Source: JBQTII01 sp052387905
GTDB taxonomy: Bacteria > Actinomycetota > Actinomycetes > Sporichthyales > Sporichthyaceae
Direction: 5' to 3'
DNA: 64,000 bases
NCBI GenBank assembly: GCA_052387905.1
Contig: JBQTIR010000016.1
Location: 1-64,000 of the forward strand
Position numbers and translations under genes: made by a program. How positions within the stretch are numbered: position 1 is the first letter of the stretch; each line of letters opens with the position of its first letter. Positions 33,565 to 42,530 of the stretch are shown here, one piece after another. Under the pieces are notes generated by a model. It made no database searches, was not told where the DNA came from, and saw only the letters and a program-made list of their open reading frames with translations.

Positions 33565-34500
33565 ATGTGCAGGGTGCGCCGCCTGCTGCTCGCCGCTTCC
33601 CGCTCCGACGCCGTCCGTGACCTGGTCACCCGCGCGCCGGTGACCCGCAACGTGGTCGAGCGCTTCGTCGCCGGGGTCTCGATGCCCGAGGCCCTGCGGG
33701 TGGCGGCAGACCTGGCCGGTGCCGGGTTGCGGGTTTCGCTGGATCACCTGGGCGAGGACACCACCGACCGGACGCAGGCCGCGGACATGACCCAGACCTG
33801 CGTGGAGGTCCTCGGCGCCCTCGCGCAGGCGGGTCTCACCGGCGCCTGCGAGGTCTCGGTCAAGCTCTCCGCCCTGGGGCAGGGGCTCGGCTCCGACGGG
33901 CCCCGGATCGCCACCGAGAACGCCCGCGCGGTCTGCGTCGCTGCGCGCGACGCGGGGACCACCGTCACCCTGGACATGGAGGACCACCGCACCACCGACG
34001 CGACCCTGGGCACGCTGCGGGAGCTGCGCGCGGACTTCCCGTGGGTCGGCGCGGTGTTGCAGGCCTACCTGCGGCGCACGGAGGGCGACGCCCGGGACCT
34101 GTCCGGCGCGGGCTCCCGGGTGCGGCTGTGCAAGGGCGCCTACGCCGAGCCGGAGTCGGTGGCCTTCATCGAGCCGCATGAGGTCGATCTGTCCTACGTG
34201 CGTTGCCTCAAGGTCCTGATGGGCGGCGCGGGCTACCCGATGGTGGCCTCCCACGACCCGCGGATGATCGCGATCGCCGCCGACCTCGCCGCGCGGGCCG
34301 GTCGTGGCCCGGGGGAGTTCGAGTTCCAGATGCTCTACGGCGTGCGTCCGGCCGAGCAGCGCCGCCTGGCCGCAAACGGCAACGCGGTGCGGGTCTACGT
34401 CCCGTTCGGGGCGCAGTGGTACGGCTACCTGATGCGCCGCCTCGCCGAACGCCCGGCCAATCTCGCGTTCTTCCTGCGCTCGATGGCCACCCGCGGCTGA
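33565..34500 (+). CDS. proline dehydrogenase
   Basis: 311 residues. Monofunctional FAD enzyme oxidising proline to P5C. TIM-barrel motifs: SLDHLGEDTTD, SVKLSALGQG, TLDMEDHRTTD, RLCKGAYAEPESVAF and YVPFGAQWYGYLMRRLAERP, which holds the substrate-binding Arg pair. Start is the ATG at 33565 or the GTG 9 nt later. proC, which catalyses the reverse reaction from P5C to proline, begins 104 nt downstream with a family C palindrome in between. Confidence 0.93.
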   Translation: MCRVRRLLLAASRSDAVRDLVTRAPVTRNVVERFVAGVSMPEALRVAADLAGAGLRVSLDHLGEDTTDRTQAADMTQTCVEVLGALAQAGLTGACEVSVKLSALGQGLGSDGPRIATENARAVCVAARDAGTTVTLDMEDHRTTDATLGTLRELRADFPWVGAVLQAYLRRTEGDARDLSGAGSRVRLCKGAYAEPESVAFIEPHEVDLSYVRCLKVLMGGAGYPMVASHDPRMIAIAADLAARAGRGPGEFEFQMLYGVRPAEQRRLAANGNAVRVYVPFGAQWYGYLMRRLAERPANLAFFLRSMATRG

Positions 34501-34510
34501 GCGCGGGTGG

Positions 34511-34556
34511 GACGTCCGAAGGAGTGGTTGCTATTGCGACCAGTCCCTCGGACGTC
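34511..34556. repeat. palindromic element family C, copy 2
   Basis: GACGTCCGAAGGAGTGGT and ACCAGTCCCTCGGACGTC arms around TGCTATTGCG, the same loop as copy 1 at 9676. It lies between the proline dehydrogenase gene and proC. Confidence 0.75.
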
Positions 34557-34604
34557 ACGAAGTGGGAGACTGGCGCTCAGTGACAATCTGTCCAGAGGAG
34601 TGAG

Positions 34605-35414
34605 ATGGCGCAGCGGGTGGCCGTGCTCGGCGGCGGCAAGATGGGCGAGGCGTTGCTCGCCGGGATCCTGCGCGCGGGCCGGACCCCGGCCGACGTCGTC
34701 GTGACCGAGCGTCATGGCGAACGGGCCGCTGTACTGCGCGAGCGGTACGGCGTCGCCACCCCGGACGCGCTGGAGGCGGTGGCCAACTCCGAAATCCTGC
34801 TGCTCGCGGTGAAGCCGCAGGACATGGGCGCGCTGTTGGACGAGATCGGTGCCGCCGTGCGGGAAGAACAGGTCGTGATCTCCGTCGCCGCCGGTATTCC
34901 GTGCTCGTTCCTGGAGAAGCACCTGGCCGACGGCGTCCCGGTCATCCGGGTCATGAGCAACACCGCGGTGTTCGTCGATCAGGCGATGAGTGCGATCTCG
35001 CCCGGATCGCATGCCGGTCCCGACCACCTCAAGGTCGCCGAGAGCCTGCTGTCCCCCGTCGGGGATGTGATCCGGGTGCCGGAGTCCCAGCAGGACGCCG
35101 TCACCGCGTTGTCCGGTTCGGGGCCCGCGTATTTCTTCTACCTCGTCGAGGCGATGACCGACGCTGGGATCCTGCTCGGGCTGCCGCGCGAGGTCGCGCA
35201 CCGGCTGATCGTGCAGACCGCGATGGGGGCCGCGACCATGCTCAAGGAGTCCGGGGAGCACCCGGTGAAGCTGCGCGAGGCCGTGATGTCTCCAGCCGGC
35301 ACGACGATTGCCGCCATCCGCGAGATGGAGAACCACGGGGTGCGTGCGGCCATGATCGGCGCCCTGGAGGCGGCGCGCGACAGGTCCCGCGAACTCGCTT
35401 CTGGAATTGGTTGA
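34605..35414 (+). CDS. proC: pyrroline-5-carboxylate reductase ProC
   Basis: 269 residues. Reduces P5C to proline with NAD(P)H. Rossmann motif VAVLGGGKMGEALLAG (4-19), LLLAVKPQDM, VRVMSNTAV-type segment and the C-terminal signature ALSGSGPAYFFYLVEAMTDAG. ATG start preceded by GAGGAG. Orthologous by position to Rv0500. Confidence 0.97.
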   Translation: MAQRVAVLGGGKMGEALLAGILRAGRTPADVVVTERHGERAAVLRERYGVATPDALEAVANSEILLLAVKPQDMGALLDEIGAAVREEQVVISVAAGIPCSFLEKHLADGVPVIRVMSNTAVFVDQAMSAISPGSHAGPDHLKVAESLLSPVGDVIRVPESQQDAVTALSGSGPAYFFYLVEAMTDAGILLGLPREVAHRLIVQTAMGAATMLKESGEHPVKLREAVMSPAGTTIAAIREMENHGVRAAMIGALEAARDRSRELASGIG

Positions 35415-35427
35415 GCCACCCATGTCG

Positions 35428-35491
35428 CATCTACGGGCGGCGGGTGAACCTATTGCAGCGCGTTGATAGGTCGACGCGCCACCCGAAGATG
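35428..35491. repeat. palindromic element family A, copy 5
   Basis: CATCTACGGGCGGCG..AACCTAT and GATAGGTCGACGCGCCACCC..GAAGATG. It starts 14 nt after the proC stop and ends 17 nt before the ltrA start, so it fills the intergenic gap. Confidence 0.85.
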
Positions 35492-35508
35492 AGGTCTGGG
35501 GGGCCGGT

Positions 35509-36741
35509 GTGAACGTCGGGGCGTCGGGGTTGCGGCTGGAGCGGCGCGAGCGAGAGGAGACCGCGACGACCCTCGAGCTCTTCTTCGACCTCGTCTTCGT
35601 CTTCGCGCTGACCCAGGTCACCGCTTTCATGGCCAAGGACCTCGACGCGCTCCGGCTGACCCAGGGGGTGCTGATCCTGGGCCTGCTGTGGTGGTCGTGG
35701 GTCGGCTACGCCTGGCTGGGCAACGTCATCAAGGCCGACGAGGGTGCCGCCCGACTCGCGCTGCTCGGCGCGATGGGCGCGATGTTCGTGATCGCGCTGG
35801 CAATCCCCGAGGCCTTCGACGACGCGCCAGGTGGCTGGTCGGCCCCCTACGCGCTGGCGACCGGCTATTTCGTGTTGCGTGCGATCCACATCGGCACCTA
35901 CTGGGTGGCCTCGGCGGGTGATCGCGGGCTGCGCCGGCAGCTGCTGCGCTTCGCCGCGTCGGCCCTGCTCGCGACGACGCTGCTGATGATCGCCGCTGGG
36001 GTGGGCGGTGATGCCCGGACCTGGTTGTGGGTGGCGGCCCTGGCCGCGGACTACGTCGGGACCTACGCCGGCGGGGCCTCCGGGTGGCGGCTTGCCTCGG
36101 CGACGCACTTCGCCGAACGACACGGCCTGATCATGATCGTGGCGTTGGGGGAGTCCATCGTCGCGGTCGGCGTCGGGGTCACGGACCGCCCGTTCTCCGA
36201 GGCGATCGCACTCGCTGCCCTGCTGGGGCTGGCGCTGACCTCGGCGCTGTGGTGGATGTACTTCGACACCAGCTCCCTGCTTGCCGAGCGTGCGCTGGCC
36301 ACCTGCCCCGAGGACCAACGGGCACGGCTGGCCCGCGACGCCTACAGCTTCCTGCATCTGCCGATGATGGTCGGGATCGTGCTGTTGGCCCTGGGGATGA
36401 AGAAGGTGCTCGAGTACGTCTCGGACACGGAGGGACATGACCTCGACGACCCGCTGAAGGGCACGGCGTTGCTCGCCCTCGTCCTCGGAGTCTCGGCCTA
36501 CCTCGCCGGCCAGGTCGCGTTCATCGCGCGGTGCGGGGCCGGCGTGCGCATCCATCGGCTCGTGCTCGCCGGGGCCGTTCTGCCGCTGGCCGTGCTCGGT
36601 GCGCAGCTACCGGCGATGGCGACCCTCGCTGTACTGGCCGTCGTGGTGTCCGCCACGGTCGCCTGGGAGTCCTGGCGCTTCGCCGCCCAGCGCCACAAGG
36701 TCCGCCACGAGCCGCACCACTTTTCCCACCCCGACGCCTGA
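35509..36741 (+). CDS. LtrA family low-temperature-requirement membrane protein
   Basis: 410 residues, GTG start. About ten hydrophobic segments and the family signature ELFFDLVFVFALTQVT near the N-terminus, with ERHGLIMIVALGESIVAVG later. LtrA was named for a Listeria cold-growth mutant; its biochemical function is unknown. A His-rich basic tail (RHKVRHEPHHF) ends the protein. It is convergent with the next membrane protein gene, 6 nt apart. Confidence 0.88.
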   Translation: MNVGASGLRLERREREETATTLELFFDLVFVFALTQVTAFMAKDLDALRLTQGVLILGLLWWSWVGYAWLGNVIKADEGAARLALLGAMGAMFVIALAIPEAFDDAPGGWSAPYALATGYFVLRAIHIGTYWVASAGDRGLRRQLLRFAASALLATTLLMIAAGVGGDARTWLWVAALAADYVGTYAGGASGWRLASATHFAERHGLIMIVALGESIVAVGVGVTDRPFSEAIALAALLGLALTSALWWMYFDTSSLLAERALATCPEDQRARLARDAYSFLHLPMMVGIVLLALGMKKVLEYVSDTEGHDLDDPLKGTALLALVLGVSAYLAGQVAFIARCGAGVRIHRLVLAGAVLPLAVLGAQLPAMATLAVLAVVVSATVAWESWRFAAQRHKVRHEPHHFSHPDA

Positions 36742-36747
36742 GGGGCC

Positions 36748-37344
36748 TCAGCCCTCGGCCACCGCCGCCGCCGGGCGACGGCACGGAGCGAGCGCCAGCA
36801 TGGCCGTCCCGGCAGCGATCAGCAGCATCCCGATGACCCCGTCGGGCGCGAAGATGTGGTGGTCGTAGAACAGCGTCGTCCCGTAGAGGAACGGGATAAC
36901 CCCGGCGATCACCCAGGGCCCGCGGGTGCGCCAGAGCGCGGCGGCGGTCAGCAGGGCCGCGGCGACCAGCGACCAGATGCCCGCCCGTCCGATCCGGTCC
37001 CCGATCTCGAACAGGCGCCCGGTGATCGCGTCCTGCGGGGCGCCCGCCGTCTCCACGACCAGTCCGGCCGCGATCCCGTCGATGGCATCCAGGGCGGTGT
37101 AGCCGACGGCGAAACCGAACCCCGCGATCCGGGCGGCCCACGCGAGGACTCCGTTGTCCCCGCGCAGCAGCAGGGCGAGCGCGCCGGCGAGCAACGGGAA
37201 GACCAGCAACAGGGGCACGTGCAAGGTCCACCAGTCCCGCGCGCTCTCCACGGTGAGCAGATGCGGGTGGGTCCCCCCTACCGCGGCCAGGATGAGCCCC
37301 GGAATGGCGACGACGACGGCGAGGCGCAAACGTTGCAGGTCCAT
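36748..37344 (-). CDS. integral membrane protein, unknown function
   Basis: 198 residues with five or six hydrophobic segments (LAVVVAIPGLILAAVGG, LHVPLLLVFPLLAGALALLL, ARIAGFGFAVGYTALDAIDG, WSLVAAALLTAAALW, WVIAGVIPFLYGTTLFYDHHIF, VIGMLLIAAGTAMLAL). The His-His in YDHHIF could matter for metal or heme binding but this is speculation. No family recognised. Confidence 0.72.
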   Translation of the reverse strand: MDLQRLRLAVVVAIPGLILAAVGGTHPHLLTVESARDWWTLHVPLLLVFPLLAGALALLLRGDNGVLAWAARIAGFGFAVGYTALDAIDGIAAGLVVETAGAPQDAITGRLFEIGDRIGRAGIWSLVAAALLTAAALWRTRGPWVIAGVIPFLYGTTLFYDHHIFAPDGVIGMLLIAAGTAMLALAPCRRPAAAVAEG

Positions 37345-37474
37345 GCCTGCACGCTGTCAGACGATGCTGGCTGTTCCTTCCGAAGGGCGCCGGTCGTCAG
37401 CACACCGTCACGCTTCGGTGCGGAATGCGGATACTCCTGGGCTCGCAGTACGACGTCGTACGTACATTGGGCGG

Positions 37475-38995
37475 ATGAGGCGCCTTAAGTCGGACTCTGC
37501 CCCCGCCCGGTGGGCCGGAGCGCTGGCCGGTGCGCTCGCCCTGACCGCTGCGCTGGCAGGTTGCGGCTCTGACGGGGCGGACTTCGAGCTCGGCGTGGTC
37601 GAACGCCGACCGGTCACCGAGGTCGTCGAGGCGGCCGGCTCCGTCGTCGCGCGCACTCAGCTGACGCTGCGCGCGCCGGCTGCGGGCACCGTCGAGACGC
37701 TGCTGGTCGACACCGGGGACACCGTCACCGCGGGTCAGGAACTGCTGCGCATCTCCTCCCCGGCCGCCGAGGATGCCCTCGCCGCTGCCCGGTCCGCTGC
37801 CGCCGAGATCGGCGATGGCGAGGTCTCGATCCCGGCCGGGGGCAGCGTCAGCGGGTCCCCGGAGAACGTCCAGGCCCAAGCGGCCTTCGACCGCGCCGAG
37901 GCGGCCGCGCTCGCTCTGCCTGCCGGCCCTGCCCGGGAAGCCGCACTGGCCCAGACCGAGGGCGCCCGGGCGGCCTTCACCGCGGCCCAGGCCCAGGCCC
38001 AGGCCGCGATCGATCGGTTCACCGCCGGGCTCGGCAGCCTCTCGCAGGCGCTCGCCCAGCTCTCGGCCGCGGGCCGCCTGCAGGCCGAGGCAGCCGTCGC
38101 AGCCGCCCAGCGCACCGTCGACGCCCTCAGCGTCCGCGCGCCCGCTCCCGGCGTCGTCACCCTCGGCCCGGGCACCTCTGCTGGCGGTGACACGTCGAGC
38201 CTGCTCAGCGGACTTCCTCCCGGGCTCGCCGACCAGGCCGGATCGCTGCTGGATGAGGGCGGCGGTGGTTCGGGCAACGACTCCGGCGCTCCGATCGGCT
38301 TGGGCAGCCCGGTGGAATCCGGTGGCACGCTGGCGACCGTCATCGACGACAGCGTGCTCACCGTCCGGGCCGAAATCGACGAGACCGACATTTACACCGT
38401 CAAGGACGGTGTGCTCGCCGAGGTCGAACTCGACGCGGTCCCGGGCGTGGTCTACCCGGCCACGGTGCGCGGGATCGACCTCGCCCCGACGGTGTCCGCC
38501 CGCGGCGGGGTCAGCTACGCCGTCACGCTGGCGCTCGACGGTTTCGCGGCCCCTGCGCCGAGCCCGGCGGGACGTGCGCAGACCGCGACACCGGACCCGA
38601 GCCCGTCGGCCACGCCGAGCGGGGCCCCCTCCTCGACCCCGACCGCGGGGGCCACGAGTCCCACGCCCACCCCGACGGTGGCGTTCGAACCGGATCTGGG
38701 CATCGCGAGCCCGGCGCCGACCTCCACCGATCCGCGTCCACGTCCGGGGATGAGCGCGGTGGTCAGCCTTCAGGTCGCGCAGGTGCCCGACGCGGTGTCC
38801 GTGCCGGCCTCCGCGTTGGTCCGCGACGGCGCCGCGGACACCGTCTGGCTGGTCGAGAACGGCTCGCTGGCACGCCGGGAGGTCAGGATTGGGGCCGAGG
38901 GCGCGGAGTTCGTTCAGATCATCGACGGGCTGAATTTGGGGGACCAGATCGTGGTGCGCGGCGCCGACAAGGCCCGCGCCGGCGACTCCGCGTGA
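37475..38995 (+). CDS. HlyD/MacA-type periplasmic adaptor lipoprotein
   Basis: 506 residues. Lipobox LAGC (Cys30) after a basic signal; barrel-sandwich halves APAAGTVETLLVDTGDTVTAGQ (near 69-90) and VRAPAPGVVTLG flank an Ala-rich coiled hairpin (about 100-220). A beta-barrel domain follows (VRAEIDETDIYTVKDG), interrupted at about residues 359-422 by a Pro/Ser/Thr-rich low-complexity linker, and then a membrane-proximal domain (VSVPASALVRDGAADTVWLVENG). It is the adaptor of a MacAB-like exporter with the ATPase and permease downstream; its stop overlaps the ATPase start. Substrate unknown. Confidence 0.87.
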   Translation: MRRLKSDSAPARWAGALAGALALTAALAGCGSDGADFELGVVERRPVTEVVEAAGSVVARTQLTLRAPAAGTVETLLVDTGDTVTAGQELLRISSPAAEDALAAARSAAAEIGDGEVSIPAGGSVSGSPENVQAQAAFDRAEAAALALPAGPAREAALAQTEGARAAFTAAQAQAQAAIDRFTAGLGSLSQALAQLSAAGRLQAEAAVAAAQRTVDALSVRAPAPGVVTLGPGTSAGGDTSSLLSGLPPGLADQAGSLLDEGGGGSGNDSGAPIGLGSPVESGGTLATVIDDSVLTVRAEIDETDIYTVKDGVLAEVELDAVPGVVYPATVRGIDLAPTVSARGGVSYAVTLALDGFAAPAPSPAGRAQTATPDPSPSATPSGAPSSTPTAGATSPTPTPTVAFEPDLGIASPAPTSTDPRPRPGMSAVVSLQVAQVPDAVSVPASALVRDGAADTVWLVENGSLARREVRIGAEGAEFVQIIDGLNLGDQIVVRGADKARAGDSA

Positions 38996-39684
38996 TCGAG
39001 GCGCGCGACGTCCAGCGCTCCTACCAACTCGGCGATGCCAGCGTCGGGGCCCTGCGCGGGGTCAGCCTGACCGTTGCCGCTGGGGACTACATCGCGATCA
39101 CCGGCCCGTCGGGTTCGGGCAAGTCGACGTTGATGCACGTACTCGGCGCGCTGGACCGCCCGACCGGTGGCAGCGTGCTCATCGCCGGCGAGGACGTGTC
39201 ACGGCTCAGCGACGGAGCGCTCGCCCAGCTGCGCAACCGCACGATCGGCTTCGTCTTCCAATCCTTCGCGCTCCTCGCGCGCACCAGTGCACAGGACAAC
39301 GTCGGACTGCCGTTGCTCTACCGCGGGGTCCGCCGCACGCACCGCCGGGCGATGGCCGCGGCCGCTCTGGAACGAGTCGGCATGGGTCATCGCCTCGACC
39401 ACTGGCCCAACCAGCTCTCCGGTGGTGAGCAGCAGCGCGTGGCGATCGCGCGCGCCCTGGTGGGGGAGCCGACCGTAGTTTTCGCCGACGAGCCGACCGG
39501 GAACCTGGACACCCGCAACGGTGCCGACGTGATGGCGCTGCTCGACGGGCTCAACCGCGAGTCCGGGGTGGCCATCGTGCTCGTCACCCACGAGGGCGAG
39601 ATCGCCGCGCACGCACGTCGACAGCTCCAGATCCGCGACGGGCTGGTCTCCTACGATTCCGACGGTCTGTCAGGCCCGCGATGA
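38992..39684 (+). CDS. MacB/LolD-type ABC transporter ATP-binding protein
   Basis: 230 residues, GTG start overlapping the adaptor stop (GTGA). Walker A GPSGSGKST (38-46), Q-loop VFQSFALL, signature LSGGEQQ (142-148), Walker B VVFADEP (162-168), H-loop VTHEGE. Mechanotransmission-type ATPase of the MacB/FtsE/LolD class. The matching FtsX-like permease follows after 169 nt that hold a family C palindrome. Confidence 0.94.
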   Translation: MIEARDVQRSYQLGDASVGALRGVSLTVAAGDYIAITGPSGSGKSTLMHVLGALDRPTGGSVLIAGEDVSRLSDGALAQLRNRTIGFVFQSFALLARTSAQDNVGLPLLYRGVRRTHRRAMAAAALERVGMGHRLDHWPNQLSGGEQQRVAIARALVGEPTVVFADEPTGNLDTRNGADVMALLDGLNRESGVAIVLVTHEGEIAAHARRQLQIRDGLVSYDSDGLSGPR

Positions 39685-39794
39685 ACCGCCTCCACCTGTG
39701 GGACGTGTGCCCGGCGGTCAACAGGCTCAATCGGCTCGGATGCCCGCGTGTGCTCGTTCCTCGCCGCCCGGGGCCCCACTCGCCTCACTCGCCT

Positions 39795-39834
39795 GTCCGA
39801 AAAATCGGCTGTAATAGCGACCGCTTCTTCGGAC
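39795..39834. repeat. palindromic element family C, copy 3 (inverted orientation)
   Basis: GTCCGAAAAATCGG and CCGCTTCTTCGGAC arms around CTGTAATAGCGA. Read on the other strand it matches copy 1 including GCTATT in the loop. It sits inside the exporter operon, between ATPase and permease genes. Confidence 0.7.
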
Positions 39835-39853
39835 GCAACGGGATTGGCGCGGC

Positions 39854-41038
39854 GTGAGCACCATGGAGGCGTTCCGCGTCGCGCTGGGGGCGCTGCGGGC
39901 AAACCGCCTGCGCAGCCTGCTCACGATGCTCGGCGTCATCATCGGCGTCGCTGCGGTCGTCCTTCTGGTCGGCATCGGCAGTGGCGCGAAGAACAAGGTG
40001 ACGGAGCAGGTCGAGGGCCTCGGGTCCAACCTGGTCATCGTCGTCCCGGGCAAGTTCGAGTTCGGTGCTGCGCCCTCGGTCAGCCGGTTGCAGCTCGCCG
40101 ACGCCGAGACTCTGGCGCGCGTGGTGGGCAACGCCGATTCGGTGACCGCGACAGTCAGCTCAGGAGAGACGGCGCGGGTCGGCACCCGCGAGTCGTTCAC
40201 CACGGTCGTCGGAGTCACCGAGACGCTCGGCTCCGTCTTCGACCGCCCGGTGGCGCGCGGCCAGGCGATCTCCGCGACCGACGTCGACACCCGCCGCCGC
40301 GTCGCCGTGCTCGGCTCCCAGGTTGGCGCCGAGCTCTTCGGCGACGTCGACCCGATCGGGCGCCAGATCACCCTGGCCGGGGTGCGCTTTCGAGTGGTCG
40401 GGCTCTACGACGAACGCGGCTCGGCCTTCGGGGTCAGCCGCGATGCAGAGGTACACGTCCCGGCGACCACGGCCCAACGGCTCTTCGGGGTCGAGCGGGT
40501 CGACGCGCTGATCGTGAAGGCGCCGACTGCGGACAGCGTCGACGCGCTGCAGCCCAGGCTCGTCGCCGCGTTGGTCGATCGCTATCCCGGCGAGGAATTT
40601 TCGGCAGTGACGCAGTCTCAGATTCTGGGGACCATTGGGACCATTCTGAGTTTGCTGACGCTGGTCCTTGCCGCAATCGCCGCGATCTCACTGATCGTCG
40701 GCGGCGTCGGGGTCTCCAACATCATGCTGGTCAGCGTCCGTGAGCGAACCCGCGAGATCGGCCTGCGGATGGCGTTGGGGGCCCGGCGCCGCGACGTCAT
40801 GCTGCAGTTCCTGATCGAGGCGGTGATGCTCACCGCGGTGGGTGGGCTGATCGGAATCGGGATCGGGGTCGGGGGCTCGCTGCTGATCGACCTGTTCTCC
40901 CCGATCCCGGCCGTCATCTCCTGGTGGTCGCCGGTCCTGGCGTTCGGGGTCTCCGCTGCTGTCGGGGTCTTCTTCGGCGTCGCCCCCGCCCGCCGCGCCG
41001 CCAAGCTCGACCCAGTTGTCGCCCTCCGCACGGATTAA
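39854..41038 (+). CDS. MacB/FtsX-type ABC transporter permease
   Basis: 394 residues, GTG start. TM1 after FRVALGALRANRLRSLLTMLGVIIG, a large extracytoplasmic MacB_PCD domain (about 45-260), then three C-terminal TMs with VSNIMLVSVRERTREIGLRMALGARRRDVMLQFL, the FtsX signature. It completes the three-gene MacAB-like unit (adaptor, ATPase, permease). In Gram-positive bacteria such units export peptides, lipids or antibiotics; nothing here tells which. Confidence 0.93.
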   Translation: MSTMEAFRVALGALRANRLRSLLTMLGVIIGVAAVVLLVGIGSGAKNKVTEQVEGLGSNLVIVVPGKFEFGAAPSVSRLQLADAETLARVVGNADSVTATVSSGETARVGTRESFTTVVGVTETLGSVFDRPVARGQAISATDVDTRRRVAVLGSQVGAELFGDVDPIGRQITLAGVRFRVVGLYDERGSAFGVSRDAEVHVPATTAQRLFGVERVDALIVKAPTADSVDALQPRLVAALVDRYPGEEFSAVTQSQILGTIGTILSLLTLVLAAIAAISLIVGGVGVSNIMLVSVRERTREIGLRMALGARRRDVMLQFLIEAVMLTAVGGLIGIGIGVGGSLLIDLFSPIPAVISWWSPVLAFGVSAAVGVFFGVAPARRAAKLDPVVALRTD

Positions 41039-41041
41039 CCC

Positions 41042-41105
41042 CATCTTCGGGTGGCGGGTGGACCTATCAACGGCCCGCGATAGGTCCACCCCCCGCCCGA
41101 AGACG
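41042..41105. repeat. palindromic element family A, copy 6
   Basis: CATCTTCGGGTGGCGGGTGG..ACCTATC and GATAGGTCCACC..CCGCCCGAAGACG. It starts 3 nt after the permease stop and ends 27 nt before the DUF445 gene stop, so it lies between convergent genes. Confidence 0.85.
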
Positions 41106-41132
41106 CGGGATGTGGGGGTTCGGTGCCCCGGA

Positions 41133-42494
41133 TCAGCCCTTGCCGGCGGCCACCGCGACGGTGTGGATGGCGACGCCGGCCAGCGCCCCGACGACCGTGC
41201 CGTTGATCCGGATGAACTGCAGGTCCCGTCCGACCGCGGTCTCGATCCGGTCCGAGGCCGCACGGCCGTCCCAGGCCTGGACCTGGGTCCGGATCAGCGC
41301 CACGACGTTGTCCCCGTAGTGCGTCACGCCGTAGCGCACGGCCTGCTCCAGTACGGAGTTCAGGCGGGCGGCGAAGGCCTCGTCGGAGCACATTCGGTCG
41401 CCCAGATCTCGCACCATCGTGGCGAGGCGCGCCTGGGCTTTCGACGGTCCGTCAGATCCGGGACCTTCGGCCAGCGAGTCGCGCAGGGAGTCCAGGGCGC
41501 TGGAGACCAGGTCCGCCATCGCCGCACCGATGCGCGGATCATGCACGAGCAGACGCAGTTGCGCGTCGACCGCGCGGGCCGACTTCGGGTCGTTGACCAG
41601 GTCGTCAGCGAAGCGCAGCAGCAGGTCGTCGAGGCGGCGCCGGATCGGATGGGTGCGGCCGACGTCGAGCATCTCGTCGAGGGTGTCGCGGACGAAATCC
41701 AGCAGCCAGTCCACGCTGCGGTGTGTCGCGAGTAGCGCAGAGATCCGGCTGCGGTTCTCCAGGAACATGTAGACGCTGTCGTGCACGGCCTCGCGGTGGG
41801 TGACCAGGTAATCGCGGGCATGTCGCACGACGAGATCGAGCACCGGCTGCTGCCCGTTGCCCTCGACCGCTGCCCGCAGGAACGGGCCGAGCTTGGGCGC
41901 CCACGAGCGGTGCTCCCGCTCCCGGCGCGAGAGGTCCCGGGCGAGGGTGTCCATCACCCAATCCGAGGCTTCCTGGGGATCGGTGGAGCGCAGCGCAGCC
42001 GCCAACGCGGTGGAGACCTCGGCCGCGACGCGGTCCGCGCGCACCGGGTCGGCGAGGGCCTCACCCACCCGGCGCACCAGGTTCGCCTCGGCGACCTGTC
42101 GGGCGACGGCGTCCGGGGTGACGAAGTACCCGGCGACGAACTCCCCGAGTTTGGTCGCGAGTTCGTCCTTCTTGCGAGGCACCAGGGCGGTGTGCGGGAT
42201 CTTGAGCCGCATCGGATGGCGGAACAGTGCGGTGACGGCGAACCAGTCGGCGAGCCCGCCGACCATCCCGGCCTCTGCCGCGGCGCGCAGGTAGCCCGTC
42301 GCCGTGGTGTCCGGCAGCGCGAACGTCAGCAGGAACAGCCCAGCTGCGGCCGCGAGGATCCCCCCGGCCACCGCCTTCATCCGGCGCAACCCGGCGCGCG
42401 CTTCGGGATCGTCGTAGCCGGGCAGCCCCGGCGGCGGGTTCCCGGCCGGCGTGGACGTGGGCGGCGCGGCGGAGTCGATCGACATGGCGGTCAC
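41133..42494 (-). CDS. DUF445 family membrane protein
   Basis: 453 residues. A Pro-rich N-terminus, two hydrophobic segments (about 42-62 and around 72-90) with the DUF445 signature AAEAGMVGGLADWFAVTALFRHP, then a long helical region with VPRKKDELATKLGEFVAGYFVTP, and a final hydrophobic segment NGTVVGALAGVAIHTVAV. DUF445 proteins (YjiN/YheB type) are of unknown function. Starts divergently from the next gene across a MITE-like element. Confidence 0.88.
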   Translation of the reverse strand: MTAMSIDSAAPPTSTPAGNPPPGLPGYDDPEARAGLRRMKAVAGGILAAAAGLFLLTFALPDTTATGYLRAAAEAGMVGGLADWFAVTALFRHPMRLKIPHTALVPRKKDELATKLGEFVAGYFVTPDAVARQVAEANLVRRVGEALADPVRADRVAAEVSTALAAALRSTDPQEASDWVMDTLARDLSRREREHRSWAPKLGPFLRAAVEGNGQQPVLDLVVRHARDYLVTHREAVHDSVYMFLENRSRISALLATHRSVDWLLDFVRDTLDEMLDVGRTHPIRRRLDDLLLRFADDLVNDPKSARAVDAQLRLLVHDPRIGAAMADLVSSALDSLRDSLAEGPGSDGPSKAQARLATMVRDLGDRMCSDEAFAARLNSVLEQAVRYGVTHYGDNVVALIRTQVQAWDGRAASDRIETAVGRDLQFIRINGTVVGALAGVAIHTVAVAAGKG

Positions 42495-42530
42495 GTTAGG
42501 CGCCTACCCGGCCCTGGGTCCGGTGCCCAC

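Noticed and set aside
32362..34254. 630-codon - strand frame covering the hydrolase and proline dehydrogenase genes
   Set aside because: It overlaps two well-supported genes in other frames and has no recognisable domain.
37154..37474. N-terminal extension of the adaptor gene
   Set aside because: It overlaps the membrane-protein gene on the other strand and precedes the lipoprotein signal; the ATG at 37475 gives a clean lipobox.
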